DNA from: Sphingobacterium puteale
Lineage (GTDB): Bacteria > Bacteroidota > Bacteroidia > Sphingobacteriales > Sphingobacteriaceae
Direction of reading: 5' to 3'
Assembly (NCBI RefSeq): GCF_003627955.1
Contig: NZ_RBWS01000007.1
Coordinates: forward strand, 1-64,000
Length of the DNA stretch: 64,000 bases
The notes under the pieces are model-generated. The model saw only the letters and a program-made list of their open reading frames with translations. It did not search any database and had not been told where the DNA came from. Below are positions 42,711-52,237 of the stretch, piece after piece (positions within the stretch are counted from its first letter, which is position 1; the number at the start of each line of letters is the position of its first letter). A program made the translations under genes and the position numbers.

Positions 42711-44393
42711 TTAGTTTTTCTTTTTGAATGCATCTACACCGCTCTGTAGAAATGCTTTGTATTCTTCAACATTGTAATTTGCCCCACTTTGAGGAACCAG
42801 CACCTGACCGTTCGGATCAACAATCACATACAATGGCTGCGAATTACTATTGAATGCGGAAGCTTGAAAATCGCTGTTTTTGTTTCCGATAGTCTTTATT
42901 TTTTTATTGCTGTATGCAGAAACTATCTGCTCATTGACCGGCAATTCAGTTTTATCATCCACAAACAACTCGGCCATGATAAACTCTTCTTTCAACAACT
43001 TGGCTACCGCAGGATCTGTCCATACGTTTGCCTCCATTTTACGGCAGTTAACACAATTCCAGCCTGTAAAATCAATCAAAACAGGTTTATTAAGCTCTTT
43101 CGCCGTTGCTAAAGCCTGATCGTAATCATAATAGGGATCAAAGCCTTTTGGTGTACCACGCTCGTGAAAAATTTCAGCATATTTTTTGACTTTTCCATCT
43201 GTATGCGCAGCAGTGCCACTGCCAACTCCAGTGGATAAATCAAAATCCTGGGTTGCCGATGGCGGCAAAAAGGCTGAAATAGACTTTAAGGGAGCGCCCC
43301 ATAAACCGGGAATCATATACACCACGAAGGAAAAAACAACAATAGCGAGTATTGTTCTCGGAACAGACAGAAATTTGAGATCGCTATCGTGGGAAAATTT
43401 AATTTTACCGATCAGATAAAGCCCCATCAAACCAAATACGGCGATCCATAAAGAGAGGAATACTTCTCTGTCCAACCAGTTCCAATGGTAAGCCAAATCT
43501 ACATTTGACAAAAATTTCAATGCCAAAGCCAGCTCCAAAAAACCAAGTACCACTTTTACACTGTTCAACCAGCCACCTGATTTGGGCAGCGATTTAAGCA
43601 TTGATGGGAACATAGCGAATAAACCAAATGGAATAGCCAAGGCAATAGAGAATCCCAACATACCTATGGCAGGCCCCAATCGTTCACCTTTTGACGCTGC
43701 TTCCACCAGAAGCGTTCCGATAATCGGCCCGGTACAGGAAAACGACACTAACGATAAACTAAATGCCATAAAAAACAAACCTACAAGCCCACCTTTATCC
43801 GACTTGGCGTCCATTTTATTCACAAAAGAGCTTGGCAAAGTAATTTCAAATGCACCGAAGAATGAGGCCGCAAATACCACCAACAGCAAAAAGAAAATAA
43901 AATTAAAAATGCCATTGGTCGAAAGGGCATTCAGCGCATCAGAACCGAATGCAATGGTAATGATCATGCCCAAAGCGACATAGATCACAATGATGAATAA
44001 TCCGTACAATAAAGCCTTGCTAATGCCACTGGCGCGGCTACCGGACTGCTTGGTGAAGAAGCTTACGGTTAAAGGAAGCATCGGAAATATACAAGGCATC
44101 AATAAAGCTGCGAAGCCTCCGACCAAGCCTGCGATAAAAATGCTCCAAAGTGACTTTTTTCCACCTTCTGCCGAACCACCTGCTTCAGCTGTAGCAGCCA
44201 CCGTTGTCTTATTGGAGTCAATTTGAGCTGTAACCGTGTCAGGTGACTCTTCAAAAGATAAAGAATCCGGACTGATTGTACCATCCGTGAATTCGATACC
44301 ATCCGGGCTAACCGTACTGTCCTGCTGCGCAAACATTGCAAGAGGAAAGATGAGCAGGAATAAAAGGGTTAATAGTTTAAAATTAGTTTTCAT
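42711..44393 (-). CDS. DsbD-like thiol:disulfide transporter with thioredoxin domain
   Basis: The 560-residue protein has a signal peptide (...PLAMFAQ), a repetitive acidic linker (about 22-80), and eight membrane helices. The two DsbD-type cysteines are Cys101 in LLMPCIFPMLPL and the one in SFSCTGPIIGTLL. A C-terminal thioredoxin domain has the WNCVNCRKME CXXC site (Cys-Val-Asn-Cys). It passes electrons from cytoplasmic thioredoxin to periplasmic partners. The DsbD alpha domain is absent, replaced by the linker, so it belongs to the reduced DsbD/ScsB-like group. It is a single gene with its own terminator. Confidence 0.9.
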   Translation of the reverse strand: MKTNFKLLTLLFLLIFPLAMFAQQDSTVSPDGIEFTDGTISPDSLSFEESPDTVTAQIDSNKTTVAATAEAGGSAEGGKKSLWSIFIAGLVGGFAALLMPCIFPMLPLTVSFFTKQSGSRASGISKALLYGLFIIVIYVALGMIITIAFGSDALNALSTNGIFNFIFFLLLVVFAASFFGAFEITLPSSFVNKMDAKSDKGGLVGLFFMAFSLSLVSFSCTGPIIGTLLVEAASKGERLGPAIGMLGFSIALAIPFGLFAMFPSMLKSLPKSGGWLNSVKVVLGFLELALALKFLSNVDLAYHWNWLDREVFLSLWIAVFGLMGLYLIGKIKFSHDSDLKFLSVPRTILAIVVFSFVVYMIPGLWGAPLKSISAFLPPSATQDFDLSTGVGSGTAAHTDGKVKKYAEIFHERGTPKGFDPYYDYDQALATAKELNKPVLIDFTGWNCVNCRKMEANVWTDPAVAKLLKEEFIMAELFVDDKTELPVNEQIVSAYSNKKIKTIGNKNSDFQASAFNSNSQPLYVIVDPNGQVLVPQSGANYNVEEYKAFLQSGVDAFKKKN

Positions 44394-44510
44394 CAGAATA
44401 TCATGTGTTTTTCATAATTTATTTTGCTTTGAGATTTGTTCTTGTGTAAATAAAACCCGAGGAGCAATACACTCCCCGAGTTCACTATAAACATATGAAA
44501 CTAAATCTTA

Positions 44511-45578
44511 CTATGCTCCAAATACAGGATTTGGCAGCCTACAAATCGGTTGAAAACCCAGAAAATCAACATCGCTGGATAAATAGCCCGGTTTAACAGG
44601 TTCATCTTTCACCAAATCCGTACTTAAATATTTTTTATTGTCATCACATAGTAGCGTGACGACAACTGCTCCGTCCCCCAACTCCTGTTGTAGCTTAATT
44701 GCTCCGATAACATTGGCTCCCGAGGAAATTCCAACGGCAAGCCCCAATTGCCTTGACAGCTTCTGAGCCATAATGATCGAATCGCCATCGTTGGCACAAA
44801 CAACACGATCCAGTTCATCCAAATTCACAATCGCCGGAATAAATTCATCGGATATACCCTGAATACGGTGTGAACCGACTTTATGTCCTGTCGTTAATGT
44901 TGGACTTTCCGCCGGCTCCAAGGGATGTACGCGCACAGCTGGGTTCACCTTCCGCAAGCTGCGCCCTACGCCCATGACGGTTCCACCTGTTCCCACTCCT
45001 GCCACAAAGGCGTCAGCGATCAAACCCTGTTCTTCCAATTGTTTCACAATTTCATAACCGGTCGTTTTCTCATGTGCTTCAGCGTTATATTGATTTTCAA
45101 ACTGTCGTGGAAGAAAAACACCACCAGCGGCAGCAAGCTCTTCGCTCAAACGAATGCTACCTAAAAAACCACCTTCTTCTTTGCTGATCAGCTGAATATC
45201 GGCCCCCATGCTTCTGATAATATCGGTACGCTCTTTACTCAACCAATTTGGCATGATGATCTTTACCTGATGTCCCAAAGCTTTACCAATTGCCGAAAAA
45301 GCAATTCCTGTATTTCCACTTGTAGCTTCAATCACAACATCCGTTGGTCTAATTTGGCAATTCATATATGCTTTGTACAAGATATATAAAGCCATTCTAT
45401 CTTTGATACTACCTGTTAAATTATAATTCTCACATTTTACGAATACCCGGCCTGGCTTACCTTTGTAGGTATACTGCAATTCCAACATTGGCGTGTTACC
45501 GACCAATCTCCACAAATGCTTAAATCTTTTGTCCAATGCAGGTGATAAACATGCACTTAGTAATTCTTGTTCAGCCAT
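44511..45578 (-). CDS. Cysteine-synthase-like PLP enzyme
   Basis: The 355-residue protein is a fold-type II PLP enzyme of the cysteine synthase/cystathionine beta-synthase family. The PLP lysine is Lys59 in [10 protein letters not shown] (usually NPxGSxKDR). The PLP-phosphate loop region is [15 protein letters not shown], and the substrate loop is [12 protein letters not shown]. It should use O-acetylserine or another activated amino acid, making cysteine or a related product, but the changed NP motif makes the substrate uncertain. It is divergent from an Lrp-type gene; regulation by that gene is likely. Confidence 0.85.
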   Translation of the reverse strand: MAEQELLSACLSPALDKRFKHLWRLVGNTPMLELQYTYKGKPGRVFVKCENYNLTGSIKDRMALYILYKAYMNCQIRPTDVVIEATSGNTGIAFSAIGKALGHQVKIIMPNWLSKERTDIIRSMGADIQLISKEEGGFLGSIRLSEELAAAGGVFLPRQFENQYNAEAHEKTTGYEIVKQLEEQGLIADAFVAGVGTGGTVMGVGRSLRKVNPAVRVHPLEPAESPTLTTGHKVGSHRIQGISDEFIPAIVNLDELDRVVCANDGDSIIMAQKLSRQLGLAVGISSGANVIGAIKLQQELGDGAVVVTLLCDDNKKYLSTDLVKDEPVKPGYLSSDVDFLGFQPICRLPNPVFGA

Positions 45579-45598
45579 TTTTATATAAATGATTATTC

Positions 45599-45720
45599 TG
45601 TTGCAAAATTGGGCAATAACAAGATATTATTCAATACAGAACTATAACTTCAATAAAAATTCAATAAAAATAAACCGATAACAATAAATTATTCATTATA
45701 ACATTGTAATTTTGCAACAA
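45599..45720. promoter_or_regulatory. Divergent promoter region with 12-bp inverted repeat
   Basis: TGTTGCAAAATT (45599-45610) and AATTTTGCAACA (45709-45720) are exact reverse complements flanking the region. The right copy overlaps the plus-strand -7 box TAATTTTG (45707-45714) for the Lrp gene. The left copy gives CAATTTTG on the minus strand for the cysteine-synthase gene. A direct tandem repeat of TTCAATAAAAA lies between (45649-45659, 45660-45670). This is a good Lrp operator candidate. Confidence 0.6.
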
Positions 45721-45739
45721 CACCGAAAATATTCATATT

Positions 45740-46198
45740 ATGGAATTGGATGATACCGATCTAAAATTATTGCGCTTATTACAGCACGATGCTTCATTAA
45801 GTAATAAGGAACTCTCCTTCGAATTGAATAAGTCAATCGCCGCAGTGCACGAAAGGGTAAAAAAGTTAAAAAGGCTGAGTTATATCAAAAAAACAGTAGC
45901 GATCCTGGATCGGCACAAAATCGGAATTGGACTGATTTCGTTTTCACAGGTATTCCTGAAAGCGCATACATTTGAGGTTTTGAACGAATTTGAAAAAGAA
46001 GTGGCGAAGTTTCCCGAAGTTATGGAATGCTATCAGATGGCTGGATCTTATGATTTCATGTTACGCATTGCTACCAAAGACATGGATGCTTATCACATCT
46101 TTTTAAGACACCGTCTGGCGGTGCTCCCGCAGGTCAATACCGTACAGACTTATTTTGTATTATCGGAAACAAAGAGTGAAACTGCTTATCCACTATAA
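45740..46198 (+). CDS. Lrp/AsnC-family regulator
   Basis: The 152-residue protein has an N-terminal helix-turn-helix (about 1-60, DLKLLRLLQHDASLSNKELS and NKSIAAVHERVKKLK) and a C-terminal RAM (ligand-binding) domain (MAGSYDFMLRIATKDMDAYHIF). Such regulators bind amino acids and control their metabolism. The divergent neighbour makes a cysteine-type amino acid, so I infer local control via the inverted repeat between them. Length is typical of the family. Confidence 0.92.
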   Translation: MELDDTDLKLLRLLQHDASLSNKELSFELNKSIAAVHERVKKLKRLSYIKKTVAILDRHKIGIGLISFSQVFLKAHTFEVLNEFEKEVAKFPEVMECYQMAGSYDFMLRIATKDMDAYHIFLRHRLAVLPQVNTVQTYFVLSETKSETAYPL

Positions 46199-46239
46199 TA
46201 CGTAGGGACAGGCCAAATACTCCGCTCCAAAAAAAAGTA

Positions 46240-46272
46240 TGAGGTATTGATTTCAATACGATCAATACCTCA
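46240..46272 (-). terminator. Intrinsic terminator of the PNGase F-type gene
   Basis: A perfect 12-bp stem (TGAGGTATTGAT at 46240-46251, ATCAATACCTCA at 46261-46272). A T-run follows on the minus strand, read from the A-run at 46229-46236. Confidence 0.85.
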
Positions 46273-46287
46273 CCTATATCATTCCAT

Positions 46288-47964
46288 TTAATCGAACAGT
46301 AAGGTTCCCGTTACGTTCCAGCTGCTGAAACTTGTTCCTTCCGGAGCGCCTTGTGGGATCTGAACCTGCAATTTGTAATCACCAGCTTTTAAATCGCCCA
46401 GATCGATATAAATCGGAGGTGTAACCGTTCCCGGACACCAATTGGAGCGACTTAAATCGGACGAAGATAGTCCAGTTGCAAAATTACCCGAAGCGGGATT
46501 GGATAAACGGTAAGAACCGCAGTCGTTACGCCAGGGTGTATATTTAAACAGTAAGGCATCGTTTAGAAAAATACGGTTTTCTTTGGGTACAAATTCATCG
46601 CCATTTCCCCAACCACCATGACCGGTTGTGATGTAGCGTAATTGTACATTTTTAGCGTCCTGATCCAAATGAAACGAGAGCGTCAGCCCTTTATCCTGAT
46701 CAAACATGGATCCATACTCCTGCCCCCCCATTTCCATCACATTGGTCGTCGTAAATAAGGACATGGTCTTTTTTAATTCCCCTTCCGATCCAGCTTCAAA
46801 ACCAGGGTGAATTGTGAGCTCAACGCTAACTTCATGACCATTCTTATCATAATTGCCAATGAAAGCGCCTACGTATACCTCCTGCTCACTCAACATCCCA
46901 GCGAGTTCGGACACATCTTGCCTGTAAAGTACCGAATCCTGCCAAACCTTATCCTTTAACTGAAGATAGTTAAACTGCTTAACACCAAATGGAGTAAAAA
47001 ACCGCATCAATTCAACGATAGGTTCGAAAGTGGTAGTCCTCACCACACCTTGGTAACTTTTCCCATTACCATTTTCATACTTCGGCAAGGTCGACATGCC
47101 GTTTTTCATCCCATCCAAAAAGCTCTGTGCTTTATTGGCTGGGATAATAAAAACAGATCCGGTACGGTCATACGCATCACCTTTTGATTGCTCCACAAGT
47201 TGAACAAACACTTTATCGCTAAGTTTTATTTTCGGTATTTTGACCTTCTTGACAATGACTGTGCCATTGGCAAAACGTAGAATTGAATCAGATTTGACAT
47301 CATCCGAAAAACGAATGCGCTCTTTTTGAAAGACTGGAAGCTGAATAAAACGATTTTTCCAAATAAGGTCTTTATAGGAAAGTTCATCATAGCGCTTTTC
47401 GGTTCCTTTTAACTTCAATTGATCAGGGATTGTATGGACTTTCTCCACTTTCGTAGCGAAAGTCCTTGTATTGCCGTTTCTAATTACTTCCAGCACTAAA
47501 CCAAGGTCCTGCCCCAACTCAGTCGGAGCTCCTTTTACCCCTAGTTTATCCGTATACCATAGCTCAATCTTATTGGAATTGATACTGGTTTCCACTTTCT
47601 TACAGGGATACCCCAAGATGGTCTTAGTTTCCTTAGTCGGGTTGAATTTCTGTTTAGAGAGTGCCAAAGAGTCTCTTGTCAGGATAAGGGAACCATCTTT
47701 GAGTTTCGCAAGCTTAAGCAAGGTATTTCCAGACGATCGCTCCACCAGCACGTGTTCGTAAGGCGGCAACAATTGTCCCTGTATATCTTTTTCCGAACTC
47801 ACATAAGTTTCATTTGCATTGGCATAGACCAGTACCCCATTCTGATTGGCGGGTGTATTACCATTAAAACTTTGATTATACTGGATGACATAGCTTGTTA
47901 GCTTCTGGGCATAGGAGGACAATGACAGACATAAAATTGAAACAAAAAGGATATTTTTCTTCAT
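46288..47964 (-). CDS. PNGase F-type protein with GLPGLI-like N-terminal domain
   Basis: I start at ATG 47964 (MKKNILFVSILCLSLSSYAQ). The 558-residue exported protein has two parts. Residues about 22-180 are like GLPGLI-type beta proteins (YVIQYNQSFNG..., ILTRDSLAL, TKTILGYPCKKVETSI). The C-terminal region (about 330-558) is close to the eukaryote-type PNGase F of Bacteroidetes: TTGHGGWGNGDEFVPKENRI, YTPWRNDCGSYRLSNPASGN, FATGLSSSDLSRSNWCPGTV, and VQIPQGAPEGTSFSSWNVTG. PNGase F releases N-glycans from glycoproteins by hydrolysing the Asn-GlcNAc bond. So a glycoprotein-scavenging role is likely. Confidence 0.85.
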   Translation of the reverse strand: MKKNILFVSILCLSLSSYAQKLTSYVIQYNQSFNGNTPANQNGVLVYANANETYVSSEKDIQGQLLPPYEHVLVERSSGNTLLKLAKLKDGSLILTRDSLALSKQKFNPTKETKTILGYPCKKVETSINSNKIELWYTDKLGVKGAPTELGQDLGLVLEVIRNGNTRTFATKVEKVHTIPDQLKLKGTEKRYDELSYKDLIWKNRFIQLPVFQKERIRFSDDVKSDSILRFANGTVIVKKVKIPKIKLSDKVFVQLVEQSKGDAYDRTGSVFIIPANKAQSFLDGMKNGMSTLPKYENGNGKSYQGVVRTTTFEPIVELMRFFTPFGVKQFNYLQLKDKVWQDSVLYRQDVSELAGMLSEQEVYVGAFIGNYDKNGHEVSVELTIHPGFEAGSEGELKKTMSLFTTTNVMEMGGQEYGSMFDQDKGLTLSFHLDQDAKNVQLRYITTGHGGWGNGDEFVPKENRIFLNDALLFKYTPWRNDCGSYRLSNPASGNFATGLSSSDLSRSNWCPGTVTPPIYIDLGDLKAGDYKLQVQIPQGAPEGTSFSSWNVTGTLLFD

Positions 47965-47988
47965 AGTACGCAATTGGATTAGACACAA

Positions 47989-48030
47989 AAATAAGAAAGG
48001 CTTTAGGAATTCCTAAAGCCTTTCTTATTT
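47989..48030. terminator. 42-base perfect palindrome, bidirectional terminator
   Basis: A perfect 21-bp stem from 47989 to 48030, symmetric about GGAATTCC, lies between the end of ubiA (minus) and the start of the PNGase gene. The outermost AAATAAG/CTTATTT pairs make T-runs on both strands. It should stop ubiA transcription before the PNGase gene. Confidence 0.8.
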
Positions 48031-48043
48031 TATGCTAAAACGT

Positions 48044-48898
48044 TTATTTTATCAACCAGATATCCAAAAGATAAAAGATGGCAAAGATGACCGAAGCGTA
48101 ACCATTGGTAGTCATGAAATCGCGGTTTACCCGACTTAGATCTGTCGGCGAAAACAGTGTGTGTTGATAGATCAGCAATGCACCATAAAACGCAACTCCT
48201 AAATAATAAATCCAACCGACGGGCATTAAAAAGGCAGGTATTAAAACAAATATGAAAGACAGCACATGTAAACATTCAGATACCCGCATCGCTCCTTTTG
48301 TTCCCAACCACACCGGAATGGAGTTCAACTTATTGGCCCGGTCAAAGGCCTCATCCTGCAATGCGTAGATTATATCAAAGCCACTCACCCAGGTCAATAC
48401 AGCAAAGCCATACAAAACAGGGACAGTTGCAAATTGTCCCGTGATCACCATATATGCCCCAATTGGTGCTAAACCCAATCCTGCCCCGAGTACCAAATGG
48501 CACAACGGTGTAATGCGCTTGGTATAAGAATAAAAAAGCACAACAAAGAGTGCAATGGGTGACAGCATAAAGCACAGGGAATTTATAAAATAAGTCGCTG
48601 TGACAAAAAGTAAGCAATTGATAACGGTAAAAATCAATGCACTCCGGGCTGAAATCTTCCCTGCCGGAATATCACGCATTGCCGTCCGCGGATTGATGGC
48701 ATCAATATCCCGATCCAAATACCGATTGAAGGCCATGGCTGCATTCCGAGCCGTTACCATACACAGCAGCATCAATAGTAATAGTTTCCAGGAAAAGGCA
48801 TATTCAGTGGTATGCAGGGCTAAAAAGAAGCCTATAAGGGCAAATGGCAACGCAAATACACTGTGTGCAAATAAAACTAAAGAAAGATACTTCTTCAT
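48044..48898 (-). CDS. UbiA-family prenyltransferase
   Basis: The 284-residue inner-membrane protein has about 8-9 helices and both UbiA aspartate motifs: NRYLDRDIDAINPRTA (residues 58-73) and YALQDEAFDRANKLNSIPVW. These hold Mg2+ and the prenyl diphosphate. The likely reaction is attachment of a polyprenyl chain to an aromatic acceptor in quinone (probably menaquinone) or haem pathways. It resembles the UbiA-like 4-hydroxybenzoate group, but the acceptor cannot be read. The upstream engB gene lies 101 bases away on the same strand. Confidence 0.88.
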   Translation of the reverse strand: MKKYLSLVLFAHSVFALPFALIGFFLALHTTEYAFSWKLLLLMLLCMVTARNAAMAFNRYLDRDIDAINPRTAMRDIPAGKISARSALIFTVINCLLFVTATYFINSLCFMLSPIALFVVLFYSYTKRITPLCHLVLGAGLGLAPIGAYMVITGQFATVPVLYGFAVLTWVSGFDIIYALQDEAFDRANKLNSIPVWLGTKGAMRVSECLHVLSFIFVLIPAFLMPVGWIYYLGVAFYGALLIYQHTLFSPTDLSRVNRDFMTTNGYASVIFAIFYLLDIWLIK

Positions 48899-48999
48899 GA
48901 GGTGATCTTAATGGATTTTAAAACGTTCGACACCCTATCCTCGGCAATGATCAGGTTGACCAAGCGATGATGTCAACGAATTTTATTTTTTTGAAATAC

Positions 49000-49629
49000 T
49001 TAAAACGGCATTCTTTCTTCCGGCTCAGGCCCCACAAATCGGCGATTGACTTCATCAATGGTTTCCAGAATCGGTTCATGACCTATTTTCTTCTCAGCCG
49101 AGGTCAAAAAGACCGGCGGTACCTCCTCAAACCATTGCAACAGCTCTTTTTTAAATTTTGCAATATTCGCATCAGATTTCACTGCTGATTGCTTGTCTGC
49201 TTTGGTAAAGACTAACATAAAGGGCAAACCGCATTCACCCAACCAATAACAGAAATCAAGATCGATCTTCTGTGGCTCGAGACGACTGTCTACCAAAACA
49301 AATACACATTGTAAATTGTCTCTATGCGTAAGGTATCTGCGAATGAATTTTTCCCATTCATTACGACTTGTTTTGGATGCTTTCGCGAATCCATAACCAG
49401 GTAAATCGACCAGATACCAGGTATCATCTATAATAAAATGATTGATCAACTGAGTCTTACCAGGTTTTTGAGAGGTTTTGGCAAGTCCCTTCTTATTTGT
49501 CATGGCATTGATCAAAGAAGATTTACCTACATTAGAACGGCCTATAAAGGCGTACTCAGGCAAATTTGGCGCAGGTAATTTGTCAACTCTCGTGTTGCTA
49601 CACACGAATTCGGCTTTTTTTACTTCCAT
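49000..49629 (-). CDS. engB: Ribosome-biogenesis GTPase YihA/EngB
   Basis: I start at ATG 49629 (MEVKKAEFVCSNTRVDKLP). The 209-residue GTPase needed for 50S assembly shows G1 GRSNVGKSS (30-38), G3 VDLPGYGFAKAS, and G4 TKADK in LVFTKADKQSAVKS. The C-terminal region ends at ...RRFVGPEPEERMPF. Length is typical. It is 101 bases upstream of ubiA with the same direction, possibly cotranscribed. Confidence 0.93.
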   Translation of the reverse strand: MEVKKAEFVCSNTRVDKLPAPNLPEYAFIGRSNVGKSSLINAMTNKKGLAKTSQKPGKTQLINHFIIDDTWYLVDLPGYGFAKASKTSRNEWEKFIRRYLTHRDNLQCVFVLVDSRLEPQKIDLDFCYWLGECGLPFMLVFTKADKQSAVKSDANIAKFKKELLQWFEEVPPVFLTSAEKKIGHEPILETIDEVNRRFVGPEPEERMPF

Positions 49630-49754
49630 GGAACAAAGGTACATTAAATGAATCCGTTTGACAAGGTTTACACCCTTCTATGCAATAAAAAACTGAACGG
49701 CTAATCTGTAACATTTAACGCTGTTCAGATACTAATAGTCAAAATAAACAAGTG

Positions 49755-49762
49755 TATATTTG
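49755..49762 (+). promoter_or_regulatory. Promoter -7 box for the ABC transporter pair
   Basis: TATATTTG at 49755-49762 matches TAnnTTTG, 60 bases upstream of ATG 49823. No -33 box is visible at the expected spacing. Confidence 0.4.
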
Positions 49763-49822
49763 ATAGCAAACGATATATGCTATATTTTTTCGCCATACTG
49801 AATTTAATTAAACCCTAAAAAG

Positions 49823-50758
49823 ATGTTACTCGAAATCAATCATGTTACCAAGGATTACGCCAATCATCGTGCATTGGACGATGTGTCTATTCAGATTCCA
49901 AAAGGAAAGATCTTTGGCCTGCTTGGGCCAAATGGAGCCGGAAAAACATCCCTGATCCGTATCATTAACCAGATCACTGCTCCGGATTCAGGTGAAATCC
50001 GGTTCAATGGCGAATTATTGGGGGCGCAGCATATCGCCCAGATAGGTTACCTCCCGGAAGAACGAGGGCTCTACAAAAAAATGAAAATCGGTGATCAGAT
50101 GCTTTATCTGGCGCAGTTGAAAGGGCTTTCTAAAAAAGAAGCTTTACATCGGATACACGACTGGTGCGAACGTCTCGATATTTCCTCATGGTTGGACAAG
50201 AAGATCGAAGACCTCAGCAAGGGAATGCAGCAAAAAGTCCAATTTGTCGCTACCGTCATCCACCAGCCGCAATTGATTATCCTCGATGAACCTTTCTCCG
50301 GCTTTGATCCGGTCAACGCCAATATCATCAAAGAACAGATTTTACGATTGAATAAGGAAGGGGCCACCATTATCTTTTCGACACACCGCATGGAAACGGT
50401 CGAGGAACTTTGCGATAATATCGCGCTCATCAACCGATCAAAGAAAATACTGGATGGCGCTGTTCATGCGATAAAAAAAGAATATCGGAATCAGACTTAC
50501 AAATTGGAATATACAGCAACCGAAGATAATTTTCTTCTGTCCAACGACGCGCTCTTCGAGGTCATAACCTCAACAAAGATCGAAAAAACATACATCACTA
50601 TAATTCAGCTAAATAGAAATATTCATATAAATGATGTATTAATACATTTTTTACCACAAATACAGCTAAATCAATTGATAGAAATCGTACCTTCCATAGG
50701 GGATATTTTCATCCAAAAAGTTACTCAAGTCTCACCAACAGCCAACGAACATGCATAA
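49823..50758 (+). CDS. ABC exporter ATP-binding protein
   Basis: The 311-residue ATPase shows Walker A GLLGPNGAGKTSLIR, the signature LSKGMQQKVQF, Walker B LIILDEPFSGFDP, and the switch His in FSTHRMETVEE. The C-terminus carries an extra domain (about 225-311) common in NatA-like and ABC-2 exporters. Its stop lies 8 bases inside the permease gene, so the two are translated together. The substrate is unknown. Sodium or antibiotic-peptide export is known for NatA relatives, but only as a class-level analogy. Confidence 0.92.
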   Translation: MLLEINHVTKDYANHRALDDVSIQIPKGKIFGLLGPNGAGKTSLIRIINQITAPDSGEIRFNGELLGAQHIAQIGYLPEERGLYKKMKIGDQMLYLAQLKGLSKKEALHRIHDWCERLDISSWLDKKIEDLSKGMQQKVQFVATVIHQPQLIILDEPFSGFDPVNANIIKEQILRLNKEGATIIFSTHRMETVEELCDNIALINRSKKILDGAVHAIKKEYRNQTYKLEYTATEDNFLLSNDALFEVITSTKIEKTYITIIQLNRNIHINDVLIHFLPQIQLNQLIEIVPSIGDIFIQKVTQVSPTANEHA

Positions 50759-52076
50759 AATATTACTTATTATTCAACGGGAATATCTGTCCCGCGTCAA
50801 GAAAAAATCTTTTATTGTGATGACCTTTGCCGTGCCCCTATTCTTTTTTGCATTATATGCAGGCATGTTCTACCTGACTAAAAAAAGCTTCAAAGATGCG
50901 CACACTGAGGTTTTTGTAATTGATGGGCAGGGTGACTTTGCGGGGAAACTCCAAAGCAATAAAAACGTAAGCTATACGGTCAGCAAGTTAGATCTAAAGG
51001 CCCAAAAAGCACAGCTCACGCAAAGCGAAGGAAAACAATCGATCTTATACATTCCCAAGGATATTCTTAGCAGCCAAAAGGCCGAACTTATTACCAGCGG
51101 CAAAACAAGTTTTGTCACGCAAGAGATCATAGGCGGACAACTGGAAGAAATCATTCGCGAAAAAGAGTATAAAGCTAAGGGAATAGACTTGCAGATCATC
51201 CAGTCTATCAAACCCAAAGTCGCCATAGATGCCAAAGAGATCACGGCTGACGGTGAGGAGAAAAACAGCAATACTGCTATCGCCATGGGACTTGGTGTCG
51301 CCCTGGCCATCCTGGTTTATCTCTCCCTGTTTCTGTATGGCGCGCAGGTGATGCGTGGTATCATCGAAGAGAAGAGCAACCGCATCATCGAAGTCATTAT
51401 TTCTTCCGTCAAGCCTTTTCAGCTTATGATGGGTAAAATTGTTGGGATTGGGATGGTCGGTCTCACTCAATTTGTGATGTGGCTGCTGCTTACAGGGGGG
51501 CTTTTTATAACGGCAACACTGTTATTTGTCAATCCGCAGGATATGCAGGAGGTCGCTGCCAGTCAGCCCGGAACTGGCAGTATGGGAACGGTATCCAAAG
51601 CAATCGGACAAAGCGGATCCGCCTCCATTCTCGCCTCCCTCCAAAGTTTTAATTTTACCGAAGTCATCATCTTTTTCTTTCTGTTTTTTATTGCCGGATA
51701 CCTGCTGTATAGCGCTATTTTTGCTGCTGCTGGTTCCGCTGTAGACAATGAAACAGAAGCCAATCAGTTTTCCATGCCCATTACCATGCCCCTATTGTTA
51801 ACGTATATCCTGTCATTTGGTGTCATTATCAACGATCCCAATGGGCCCATTGCCACTTGGTTGAGCTTTATTCCGTTTACTTCACCTATTGCCATGTTGG
51901 TACGGATACCTTTTGGCGTGCCGATGTGGCAGATATTAACCTCATTGGCCTTATTGATTTCAACATTCTTATTAATCACTTGGGCTGCTGCCCGAATCTA
52001 TCGTGTTGGCATCCTCATCTATGGTAAAAAAGCAAGCCTTAAGGAAATCATCAAATGGTTCAATTATAAAAATTGA
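50751..52076 (+). CDS. ABC-2 type exporter permease (NatB-like)
   Basis: The 441-residue membrane protein has one N-terminal helix (about 22-44), a long extracellular domain (about 50-170), and six C-terminal helices with the ABC-2 segments GAQVMRGIIEEKSNRIIEVI and SSVKPFQLMMGKIVGIGMVG. This is the arrangement of NatB-like permeases. Its start overlaps the ATPase gene by 8 bases. A strong terminator follows at 52116-52148. Substrate unknown. Confidence 0.9.
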   Translation: MHKILLIIQREYLSRVKKKSFIVMTFAVPLFFFALYAGMFYLTKKSFKDAHTEVFVIDGQGDFAGKLQSNKNVSYTVSKLDLKAQKAQLTQSEGKQSILYIPKDILSSQKAELITSGKTSFVTQEIIGGQLEEIIREKEYKAKGIDLQIIQSIKPKVAIDAKEITADGEEKNSNTAIAMGLGVALAILVYLSLFLYGAQVMRGIIEEKSNRIIEVIISSVKPFQLMMGKIVGIGMVGLTQFVMWLLLTGGLFITATLLFVNPQDMQEVAASQPGTGSMGTVSKAIGQSGSASILASLQSFNFTEVIIFFFLFFIAGYLLYSAIFAAAGSAVDNETEANQFSMPITMPLLLTYILSFGVIINDPNGPIATWLSFIPFTSPIAMLVRIPFGVPMWQILTSLALLISTFLLITWAAARIYRVGILIYGKKASLKEIIKWFNYKN

Positions 52077-52115
52077 TGAGTTTGATCACAATAACGAGTC
52101 GAAAAAATTAACAGA

Positions 52116-52148
52116 AAAGGCCAGATCGCATGGTGCAATCTGGCCTTT
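52116..52148 (+). terminator. Intrinsic terminator of the ABC pair
   Basis: AAAGGCCAGAT (52116-52126) pairs perfectly with ATCTGGCCTTT (52138-52148), followed by more T residues. Confidence 0.85.
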
Positions 52149-52237
52149 CTTATATTATATCATATACCAGATAAGATCGTCTCTTATTTTGCTACAAAAG
52201 CATGCTTTCCTGCTAAGAAAACTATCTTATAGATTGT

